A stretch of 5,298 bases of DNA from Gallionellaceae bacterium. Its GTDB lineage: Bacteria > Pseudomonadota > Gammaproteobacteria > Burkholderiales > Gallionellaceae. The position numbers and the translations under genes were made by a program. Positions 1 through 5,298 of this stretch are shown here, one piece after another. Location: positions 1 through 5,298 of the forward strand of contig JAUYFR010000173.1 in the NCBI GenBank assembly GCA_030690855.1. Reading direction: 5' to 3'. The stretch's first letter is position 1; every line of letters starts with the position of its first letter. The notes under the pieces are model-generated. The model saw only the letters and a list, made by a program, of their open reading frames with translations, was not told the origin of the DNA and ran no database searches.

Positions 1-338
1 ATCGGGTCAATTATCAATACTGCACGAGGTACAACCACCGGCACACGGAATAACCCAATAACAAGAAGAATTAGAATTGTCGCAGCAATTGCAGCGAATA
101 CAATTCGTCGAAGGTCTGCAAGACTTGCGTATCGCCAGATACCTCGATACAAACCGAAGCCCCAAAATACCAAGCCCTGCAAGGGCGCCACCCATAATAT
201 AGTAAGCTGAAGCTCATCCTGAAAACCAGAAGGAAGATCAAAGTTAAATCGCAACAAATATGCGAACCACCATACGACAGCGGCAGCCATCAGATCGTGC
301 AACATGGCGATACCTGTATAGATGCCAAATTTATTCAT
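1..338 (-). CDS. wbpM: WbpM/CapD-like UDP-GlcNAc 4,6-dehydratase, N-terminus only
   Basis: The frame from ATG 338 stays open to the left edge, giving 112 codons and a partial one; the rest of a protein of usually more than 600 residues is outside. What is visible is the membrane domain: hydrophobic segments near 8-29, 46-63 and 79-98, with LLRFNFDLP at 28-36, the highly typical GLYRGIWRYASLADLRRI at 62-79, and the start of a further segment, VPRAVLIIDP, at 103-112. This pattern marks the membrane-anchored dehydratases that form UDP-4-keto-6-deoxy-GlcNAc for QuiNAc or FucNAc synthesis. Neither the Rossmann nor the catalytic region is in the window, so activity is inferred from the family and from the adjacent reductase and WbpL-like genes. 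The ATG lies inside the end of the preceding gene; no strong ribosome site is seen. An ATG at 305 with AGG seven bases upstream is the alternative start. Confidence 0.85.
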   Translation of the reverse strand, partial: MNKFGIYTGIAMLHDLMAAAVVWWFAYLLRFNFDLPSGFQDELQLTILWVAPLQGLVFWGFGLYRGIWRYASLADLRRIVFAAIAATILILLVIGLFRVPVVVPRAVLIIDP

Positions 339-1308
339 AATCAACCGATACAAAATGCTTCCACTGCATTTCAATAAACGACATCAAGAAAGCGAAGATT
401 AAGCACCATACGCCAATAACTACCACGGGAAACTCTTCCCGCAATACAAATAGTGCAGAGCCCCCAACAGCCAACATCAAAACATACTCTATTAAAGCAA
501 CGCTACGATGCCCTAACACAAGCTGAATTGCCCGCTGATAATAATGCTCTCGATGCGCTTCGGTAATTTTGACACCTCGTAGCGCACGTTTAATTAAAGT
601 GATGCTTGCATCAACAATAAATGGTGAAAAAACAAATATCGGGAACCACCACTCCCACAACATCTGTTGCCACCCCCAAAGCCCCATTGCAGCGGCAAGA
701 AAACCAAGTGGTATGGAACCTGCGTCTCCCATAAATATTTTAGCCGGATAAAAATTACTAAAAAGGAAACCCATGGCTGCCGCACTGATCGAAAAGTTCA
801 ACATAGCAAATGTTTCGTTATGATTCATCAAGGCAGCAATTCCGAAAAAAGTAAAGCCGAACAAAGCCATTCCTCCTGCCAGCCCATCTGACCCATCCAT
901 AAAATTGTAAAGATTGATCATCCAGACCGTTAAAAACAGAATCGCAAGTGCAACGACTACCCCTTGATTCCCTGCCAACGCTGACCCTGCGACCAAAACC
1001 ACTGACGCGACGAGGTGCACAAACATTCGTTTATGCACTGACAATCCGAATATGTCATCCAGAAGAGAGACAGCGAATAACGCAATTAAAGGCAACAGCA
1101 CCCACCATGTTAGTTGATTTGCAATCAGTAACCAACCAGCCAGCACCCCCATTATCAGCGCAACTCCCCCAGTTCGCGGGATAGGTATTTGATGCAGTGA
1201 GCGTTCGTTAGGGATATCTTGGACGCCCCTGCCGAGTTTGCTATGCAGAATAATAAAGGTCAGCAACATCGTAACCAACGCTGCGAGAATAGGTGAATAA
1301 AGGCTCAT
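331..1308 (-). CDS. wbpL: WbpL-like undecaprenyl-phosphate sugar-1-phosphate transferase
   Basis: Integral inner-membrane enzyme of the WecA/MraY superfamily, predicted to start the repeat unit by moving a sugar-1-phosphate (FucNAc-1-P or QuiNAc-1-P in characterised WbpL systems) from UDP to undecaprenyl phosphate. It has 325 residues, normal for the family, and about ten hydrophobic segments. Motifs from ATG 1308: DIPNERSLH at 31-39 and PRTGG at 44-48, LDDIFGL at 83-89 (the DDxx metal motif), NFMDGSDGLAGG at 135-146, NFYPAKIFMGDAGS at 185-198, and the cytoplasmic HREHYYQR at 252-259. The ATG is preferred over a TTG at 1329 because it forms ATGA with the reductase stop; no clear ribosome site precedes either, so coupling is likely. 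The TAA stop overlaps the next gene by 8 bases (ATGAATAA). The gene symbol rests on motifs plus the reductase and WbpM-like neighbours. Confidence 0.9.
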   Translation of the reverse strand: MSLYSPILAALVTMLLTFIILHSKLGRGVQDIPNERSLHQIPIPRTGGVALIMGVLAGWLLIANQLTWWVLLPLIALFAVSLLDDIFGLSVHKRMFVHLVASVVLVAGSALAGNQGVVVALAILFLTVWMINLYNFMDGSDGLAGGMALFGFTFFGIAALMNHNETFAMLNFSISAAAMGFLFSNFYPAKIFMGDAGSIPLGFLAAAMGLWGWQQMLWEWWFPIFVFSPFIVDASITLIKRALRGVKITEAHREHYYQRAIQLVLGHRSVALIEYVLMLAVGGSALFVLREEFPVVVIGVWCLIFAFLMSFIEMQWKHFVSVDYE

Positions 1309-2270
1309 GAACGAGTATTTCGATACCAATCAGCAGTAGCTTGCAACCCTTGTTGCAAGGTGTAGGGCGGCGTCCAATTAAGTTCTCGCCGAATTTTACC
1401 ATTATCCAATCTGAGTGAGCCGAGCAAGCGATCAACCTGATCAGATTTTCTGACCAAGCGACCTGCAAACTGTAGCAAGAAAAGCGGGCAGTTTAGCAGC
1501 CACGCAGAACGCCCTATAGCCCCCCCCAGTCGACGCAACAAATCTGGCGTACTGATATCTTCGCCATCACTTAGTAGATAAGTTTGTCCCGCAGCCGAGG
1601 GGTGACTCGCACAAGTGATCAATGCATCAACCAAATTACCGACATATATCAAGCTACGCAAATTTCGTATTGAAGCCAAAGGTAGCGGCACGCCTTTGGC
1701 CAACACAAGGAGCATCTGAATAAAATTTCCCTTTACCTTTGGACCATAAACTAACGGCGGACGCACGATAACGATTTCCAGCCCAGTTTCTCGAGCCACT
1801 TTATGCAAAGCCTGCTCAGCTTCCCATTTTGATATGCCATACGGATCTTGTGACGAAGGGATATCCGTTTCAACAAATTGACGATCTACGTTAGTTACTT
1901 CTCCATTTACCTTAATAGAACTAACATAAATAAGTCTGCGCACGCCACTCGCAACAGCAACACGCGCCAAGTGCATTGTCCCAGCAAGATTAACTTTGCG
2001 AAACTCTTCTAATGGGTTCGAAGCCTCTTCATGCATAACATGTACGCGCGCTGCAAGATGAATGACCGTATGAACACTACAAAAAGTATCTCGCCAGTCA
2101 GTATCAGCTGAAATACCTGCAACTTTCGCAGTCTCACAATCAAGTTCTATCGGCTTGGAGCCATAACGTACCACCGCCCTAACCGAATAGCCTCGCTGAA
2201 GTAGCTCACCACATAAAGCCCTACCAACAAAACCTGAAGCGCCGGTAACTAAGATACGTTCTGGGCTCAA
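1305..2270 (-). CDS. SDR nucleotide-sugar 4-reductase/epimerase, WbpV/WbpK type
   Basis: Extended short-chain dehydrogenase of 321 residues. Relatives beside wbpL and wbpM reduce UDP-4-keto-6-deoxy-GlcNAc at C4, giving UDP-QuiNAc (WbpV) or UDP-FucNAc (WbpK); which one cannot be decided here, and many databases would simply say UDP-glucose 4-epimerase. From the TTG at 2270: nucleotide-binding GASGFVG at 10-16, HLAARVHV at 71-78, YVSS at 115-118 with the catalytic Ser, the Tyr144-x3-Lys148 pair in YGISK, and RPPLVYGP at 170-177, all in the expected order. The TTG start is chosen because it leaves six residues before the dinucleotide-binding strand, overlaps the previous stop as TTGA, and has AAAGG eight bases upstream. 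A TTG at 2342 would add 24 residues overlapping the preceding gene. A run of eight G falls in the Leu-Gly-Gly-Ala codons at about residue 250. The stop overlaps the next ATG (ATGA). Confidence 0.88.
   Translation of the reverse strand: MSPERILVTGASGFVGRALCGELLQRGYSVRAVVRYGSKPIELDCETAKVAGISADTDWRDTFCSVHTVIHLAARVHVMHEEASNPLEEFRKVNLAGTMHLARVAVASGVRRLIYVSSIKVNGEVTNVDRQFVETDIPSSQDPYGISKWEAEQALHKVARETGLEIVIVRPPLVYGPKVKGNFIQMLLVLAKGVPLPLASIRNLRSLIYVGNLVDALITCASHPSAAGQTYLLSDGEDISTPDLLRRLGGAIGRSAWLLNCPLFLLQFAGRLVRKSDQVDRLLGSLRLDNGKIRRELNWTPPYTLQQGLQATADWYRNTRS
1520..1527 (-). repeat. G8 homopolymer in the SDR reductase
   Basis: Eight consecutive C on the plus strand, read as eight G in the coding strand of the reductase (Leu-Gly-Gly-Ala codons, about residues 249-252 of 321). 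The frame is open here. Loss of one G gives CTA TAG, an immediate stop; gain of one G runs to a TGA at 1443-1441. Both remove roughly the last 70 residues. Confidence 0.9.
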
Positions 2271-3022
2271 CTCATTGGCCTTTGTTGTAGCCGCTTGTAC
2301 ACGTCTGATGAGAAATAACGAAACATACTCAGCACATGCCAAAACATAAACTTTGGATTTTTATGGCTGCTCCTACGGGCATCATGCACAACAGACACTT
2401 CTGAGCAGGATAGAACACGCAGCCCCGCCAAAGTCAACCGCGCGCACAAATCCACATCTTCGTAATAGAGAAAGTAGCGCTCATTGAAACCGCCCATTCG
2501 CTGAAAAACTTCCCTTGGGAAAAGCATGAACATCCCAGCCACCCAATCCGGAGAGGTTAGGGCTTGAGTTGTGTTGGTGTGTACAGCAGACTTTCCACCG
2601 AATATCTTCAGAATAATTTCCAAGGGCGATGGAAACCTACGTGCACTATCTTCCTCCCTGCCTCGACTATCCACGATTAAGGGCGCCACCAATCCAACAT
2701 TATTTTCTTTTGCATGCCCTACAAGTACATCGAAGGGATTAGTGGAAAAACGGATGTCAGGATTTATGACACAAAAGAACATTCCCTTAGCCAAATTAAA
2801 AGCAGCGTTGTGATTTACTCCAAAACCTTTAGGCGTTGAGTTGCGAATAATGCGTATGGGAAAAGGATAGTCACCCACATCAAACGCAAGCGACTCCTCA
2901 ACATTCAAAGTCAAAATAACTTCAACAGAAAGGCCGTCACAATGGCAGGAGATATCTGCCAACAATGACTGAACCAATGCCGTCTGAGCGTGGCTCACAA
3001 CAGAAATTGAAAGTTTAGGCAC
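2267..3022 (-). CDS. Family 2 glycosyltransferase, WbbL-like rhamnosyltransferase type
   Basis: Predicted GT2 transferase of 251 residues, close in pattern to WbbL-like rhamnosyltransferases that add a deoxysugar to the polyprenyl-linked O-unit in the cytoplasm. Seen: an N-terminal strand LSISVVSH at 4-11, GFGVNHNAAF at 66-75, the NPDI motif at 88-91 standing in for the DxD metal site, DWVAGMFML at 159-167, and GGFNERYFLYYEDVDLCARL at 177-196, whose acidic EDVDL is the probable catalytic-base region, followed by VVHD at 211-214. The start is GTG at 3022: an in-frame TGA at 3049-3047 closes the frame just upstream, no ATG lies between, and GAGG is placed nine bases before the GTG. It overlaps the preceding gene by 8 bases and the next by 4, so translation is probably coupled. 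Rhamnose as donor is a family-based guess. Confidence 0.88.
   Translation of the reverse strand: MPKLSISVVSHAQTALVQSLLADISCHCDGLSVEVILTLNVEESLAFDVGDYPFPIRIIRNSTPKGFGVNHNAAFNLAKGMFFCVINPDIRFSTNPFDVLVGHAKENNVGLVAPLIVDSRGREEDSARRFPSPLEIILKIFGGKSAVHTNTTQALTSPDWVAGMFMLFPREVFQRMGGFNERYFLYYEDVDLCARLTLAGLRVLSCSEVSVVHDARRSSHKNPKFMFWHVLSMFRYFSSDVYKRLQQRPMS
2279..2283 (-). promoter_or_regulatory. Ribosome binding site for the TTG-started reductase
   Basis: AAAGG on the minus strand, eight bases before the TTG at 2270. It supports the short N-terminus of the SDR reductase over the TTG at 2342. The bases that follow (GGCCAAT) match those after the GAGG site of the preceding gene. Confidence 0.6.
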
Positions 3023-4076
3023 CTGAATTGGCCTCGATTTTTCGCATCAATGTAATAAGTAAATTAAAAAAACACCTAGCCAAAATTTCTTGTTTTCCAA
3101 TTTTTTGAGCATTCAGGCAATGCACCCTTTTGAGAGGGGATAAATCCAAAATATGCGAATAGCTATTTATCTGACTCAGGATGCCCACCTGCAATACCCC
3201 CCCCCTAGCGTAGATTCTCTCCTCAAGCATCGTTGCTTGCATAAAGCTACGCCGAACAATCTCCATACGAAATTTCCATTGCTTGGGCGAATGTAGCAAC
3301 AATCTTACTTTCTCCCCAAGGGACATCGCGCCAATAACGTTTCCACCATGCTGCCTATAAATCACCAACGGCTTAGGGATAAATTCTATTTTACCAACGG
3401 CCGATGCAAGCAAAGCACACCACCAGTCATGCATAATCACCGAGTTGGGCACTGGCACGGTCAATTCTAACAAAGCGCGATTGATCAGACAGGCACAGCC
3501 GGTTACTTGATTTTGACAGAGAAACACTCCGAGCTCGGCCGTTCCGGGCGTCAATCTGGAAAGATTCACAAAGGAATTTGCTGTGAGTTCCAATTCGTCA
3601 TTGACCACCATGAGATCACAATGCACCAGCAATGGAGTCGACTCATCACTGTTTGTCTCAAGTTTGTACATCACCCCAAGCATGATTGCCAATTTCTCAG
3701 GAAGCCAAACGTCATCCTGATCAGCCAGAAAGAGGTAGTCTGCACCGTCCTCAAGTGCCACCTTCATCAACGATGAAAAGTTACCTTTTGCCCCTTGACT
3801 CCCCAGTTCATCTCGAACCAGTTTTATTCGATGATCTTCAAGTCCTATTTTCAAAACCTTCTGAACAGTATCATCACGCGACCCATCATCACGCACATAC
3901 AGAACCCATGCTTGGTAGCTTTGCGCTTGAATACTGCGAATTTGCTCTTCAACAAATCGGCCGCCATTGTATGTAGCCATCACGATAGCAACGCGCTTCT
4001 TGACAGAGGCAAGATGAAAAGGATCATTGATGACCTCAGTCTCCAATCTTGCACTACCGTTTTCTACCGTTTTCAT
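3015..4076 (-). CDS. Family 2 glycosyltransferase (GT-A fold), O-antigen type
   Basis: Predicted cytoplasmic GT2 transferase that moves a sugar from a nucleotide donor onto the lipid-linked repeat unit; donor and acceptor are unknown. With the ATG at 4076 it has 353 residues: MATYNGG at 33-39, the donor-site DDGSRDDT at 63-70, the metal-binding ADQDD at 118-122, HDWW at 216-219 (the usual acceptor-side region of this subfamily) and RQHGGN at 241-246, then a basic, helical tail of about 100 residues. The ATG start is preferred because GGAAAAAG stands just before it. A TTG at 4106, overlapping the previous stop, would add ten residues and lacks a clear ribosome site. The N-terminus before the first beta strand (about 25 residues) is longer than usual and contains a 10-bp tandem repeat. 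A run of nine G lies in codons for Arg291-Gly-Gly-Val. Stop TAA overlaps the next gene by 8 bases. Confidence 0.88.
   Translation of the reverse strand: MKTVENGSARLETEVINDPFHLASVKKRVAIVMATYNGGRFVEEQIRSIQAQSYQAWVLYVRDDGSRDDTVQKVLKIGLEDHRIKLVRDELGSQGAKGNFSSLMKVALEDGADYLFLADQDDVWLPEKLAIMLGVMYKLETNSDESTPLLVHCDLMVVNDELELTANSFVNLSRLTPGTAELGVFLCQNQVTGCACLINRALLELTVPVPNSVIMHDWWCALLASAVGKIEFIPKPLVIYRQHGGNVIGAMSLGEKVRLLLHSPKQWKFRMEIVRRSFMQATMLEERIYARGGVLQVGILSQINSYSHILDLSPLKRVHCLNAQKIGKQEILARCFFNLLITLMRKIEANSGA
3032..3035 (-). promoter_or_regulatory. Ribosome binding site for the GTG-started glycosyltransferase
   Basis: GAGG on the minus strand, nine bases before the GTG at 3022. Because the frame has a stop at 3049-3047 and no ATG in between, this site decides the start of the gene. 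It lies within the last codons of the preceding glycosyltransferase. Confidence 0.65.
3197..3205 (-). repeat. G9 homopolymer in a glycosyltransferase
   Basis: Nine consecutive C on the plus strand, read as nine G in the coding strand of the first glycosyltransferase (Arg-Gly-Gly-Val codons, about residues 291-294). In the window as given the frame is open. Loss of one G brings a TGA after seven further codons, and gain of one G brings a TAG after eleven, removing about 60 C-terminal residues in each case. Confidence 0.9.
4054..4073 (-). repeat. Perfect 10-bp tandem duplication at a gene start
   Basis: Two adjacent copies of AAAACGGTAG (coding strand) follow the first bases of the glycosyltransferase whose ATG is at 4076. 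The unit length is not a multiple of three, so a change by one copy would shift the frame; with one copy the frame meets a TGA just before the first beta strand of the enzyme. Confidence 0.85.
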
Positions 4077-4098
4077 CTTTTTCCAGCAACCATGCCTA

Positions 4099-5298
4099 CT
4101 AGCCAACCTTTACTATTTCAAGCGTGGGTAACGGGAAAACCAAATTCATATTTGAGAACTTTTTGTTCGTCACAAAAAAATCCCTGAAATGCCACGGCAA
4201 CACAATAACGTAATCCGGCTTTCTTGCCAGCAATTCGGTTTCCGAGATAATCGGCAACCAAGTCCCAGGTGTATAACTGCCAAATTTTTCTTGATTTACT
4301 TCACCGACATATTCAATTTCCTGAGTTGTTATTCCGCAATATTGCAACAACACGTTACCCTTTGTGGAAGCACCGAGAGCTGCCACCGTCTTCCCTTCGG
4401 CACGCACCGTACTAATAAACTTCATCAAATTAAGCTTCGCTTGAATGGCCCTCTCTGCAAATTCTTGATAAGGTTTTAGCGTATCCAGCCCGACATTCCG
4501 CTCATCATCAAGAATCTTCTTCACCGAAGAGGCAACCGTTAAGTCACCATGTGACTTAGTTACCGTAACAGAAATACTTCCTCCGTTAATGTCATTAAAC
4601 TCCACTTCAATAATTTTGAACCCAACTCGATCTGCCATCCATTTGATTTGACGTAATCCATAGAACTCAAGATGTTCATGACAAACCGTATCAAACGAAT
4701 TTGTATCCAGCATATTGGGCATGTAACTTTGCTCAAAAACCCATATTCCATCGTCGGCCAACACGTCATACAACTGACGCATGAAACTCATCGGGTCTTC
4801 CAGGTCGTAGAACATTGAAAATGAGGTAACCACTTTTGCTTTTTTACCGGGAAAACGTTTCTCTACCAAGTCTGCAGAAAAGAAATCCGGAATGAGTTGT
4901 ACGTGCTCGGGATAATACTGTTGAAATTTAATGCCTGTTGGATCAATCCCCACCAAAGTAGGGCCACTCGCTGGATATGCCTGCAAGGTAGTGCTGTCAT
5001 TACTGCCAATATCGATTACAAGATCACCCTCATTCAAAGTAACCAGCTCGAGAATCCGATGTACCTTATTACCCAGATGGGCAACCATGCTGGCATTTAA
5101 TCCTGAGCGATACCCATAATTATCCCCATACATCTCTCCTAAGTCGTAAGAGTGTTCCAGCTGCAACAGCCCACATGCTTTCTCCCCGCCAACACACTTC
5201 ACCAATCTAAGTGGACCGACCGTAAGGGCATCTCCTTTCACGCGAGGAAAAACCCCAGTAAGCATTTGCTCACCCAAATCCAGCACGCACTCCAAATG
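4099..5298 (-). CDS. Sugar C-methyltransferase, SAM-dependent, 5' end beyond window
   Basis: Predicted S-adenosylmethionine-dependent C-methyltransferase that adds a methyl group to a ring carbon of a nucleotide-linked 4-keto deoxysugar in the cytoplasm (NovU/TylC3/TcaB9 family, with zinc-binding N-terminal, Rossmann and C-terminal domains). Counting from the TTG codon at 5295: an N-terminal stretch VLDLGEQMLTGVF, Cys34 and Cys41 probably belonging to the zinc site, MYGDNYGYRSGL at 55-66, the SAM loop VIDIGSND at 93-100 with GIDPT at 116-120, the family hallmark CHEHLEFY at 205-212, and the C-terminal GASTKGN at 308-314 and LPWHF at 366-370. The frame stays open through a His codon at the window edge, and relatives begin some 10-15 residues earlier with a Cys pair, so TTG 5295 is probably internal and the true start lies outside. 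Stop TAG at 4101-4099, 22 bases before the next gene. Similar proteins often sit in O-antigen clusters; the exact sugar cannot be read from this sequence. Confidence 0.88.
   Translation of the reverse strand, partial: HLECVLDLGEQMLTGVFPRVKGDALTVGPLRLVKCVGGEKACGLLQLEHSYDLGEMYGDNYGYRSGLNASMVAHLGNKVHRILELVTLNEGDLVIDIGSNDSTTLQAYPASGPTLVGIDPTGIKFQQYYPEHVQLIPDFFSADLVEKRFPGKKAKVVTSFSMFYDLEDPMSFMRQLYDVLADDGIWVFEQSYMPNMLDTNSFDTVCHEHLEFYGLRQIKWMADRVGFKIIEVEFNDINGGSISVTVTKSHGDLTVASSVKKILDDERNVGLDTLKPYQEFAERAIQAKLNLMKFISTVRAEGKTVAALGASTKGNVLLQYCGITTQEIEYVGEVNQEKFGSYTPGTWLPIISETELLARKPDYVIVLPWHFRDFFVTNKKFSNMNLVFPLPTLEIVKVG

Noticed and set aside
7..195. Minus-strand open frame of 62 codons at the left edge
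   Set aside because: It lies out of frame inside the WbpM-like gene, whose own frame gives the family motif GLYRGIWRYASL; the 62-residue product is Cys-rich and resembles nothing I know.
2340..2342. TTG as start of a longer 345-residue reductase
   Set aside because: The added 24 residues overlap the preceding glycosyltransferase, precede the normal SDR N-terminus and have no clear ribosome site, whereas TTG 2270 has AAAGG and the stop overlap.
4077..4098. The only intergenic gap, 22 bases, as a possible promoter or terminator
   Set aside because: Too short for a promoter, with no hairpin plus T run; it holds only the weak GGAAAAAG site before the ATG.
4174..4180. A7/T7 run in the 3' part of the methyltransferase, and a similar A7 at 3066-3072
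   Set aside because: Runs of seven A or T are common in sequence of this composition; too weak to claim as slippage sites.
3795..4187. Plus-strand open frame of 130 codons across the glycosyltransferase start
   Set aside because: Antisense to two well-supported genes, with no recognisable motif and no convincing ribosome site; a shadow frame.
5293..5295. TTG as the true start of the methyltransferase
   Set aside because: The frame continues upstream to the window edge, and the family has a Cys pair before this point; the gene is simply cut by the edge.

Overview
The window is a tightly packed stretch of a surface-polysaccharide (most likely O-antigen) biosynthesis locus from a Gram-negative proteobacterium. 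All six genes lie on the minus strand, so transcription runs from the right edge to the left edge. The WbpL/WbpM-type pair, the short loop and membrane motifs of the WbpM-like protein, and the moderate base composition suggest a beta- or gammaproteobacterium. I cannot name a genus. No tRNA, rRNA, CRISPR array, insertion sequence, promoter or terminator is visible; the window sits inside one operon, and both edges cut through a gene.

Layout in transcription order (right to left): (1) 5298-4099, a C-methyltransferase of the NovU/TylC3/TcaB9 type, 5' end outside the window; (2) 4076-3015, a family 2 glycosyltransferase; (3) 3022-2267, a second family 2 glycosyltransferase of the WbbL-like rhamnosyltransferase type, GTG start; (4) 2270-1305, an SDR nucleotide-sugar reductase/epimerase of the WbpV/WbpK type, TTG start; (5) 1308-331, a WbpL-like membrane sugar-1-phosphate transferase (WecA/MraY superfamily); (6) 338-1, the membrane-anchored N-terminus of a WbpM/CapD-like 4,6-dehydratase that runs off the left edge. 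Junctions are a 22-base gap, then overlaps of 8, 4, 4 and 8 bases, which points to one messenger with translational coupling.

Working model (inference from families): the WbpM-like enzyme makes UDP-4-keto-6-deoxy-GlcNAc, the SDR enzyme reduces it to UDP-QuiNAc or UDP-FucNAc, and the WbpL-like protein loads that sugar phosphate onto undecaprenyl phosphate. The two glycosyltransferases then extend the repeat unit in the cytoplasm. The methyltransferase probably makes a C-methylated deoxysugar that one of them uses.

The enzyme set itself is ordinary. The most interesting signals are two long G tracts inside open genes, G9 in glycosyltransferase (2) and G8 in the reductase (4). Either one would truncate its protein after gain or loss of a single base, which suggests possible phase variation of the polysaccharide. 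A perfect 10-bp tandem duplication at the very start of gene (2) and the non-ATG starts of genes (3) and (4) are lesser points.
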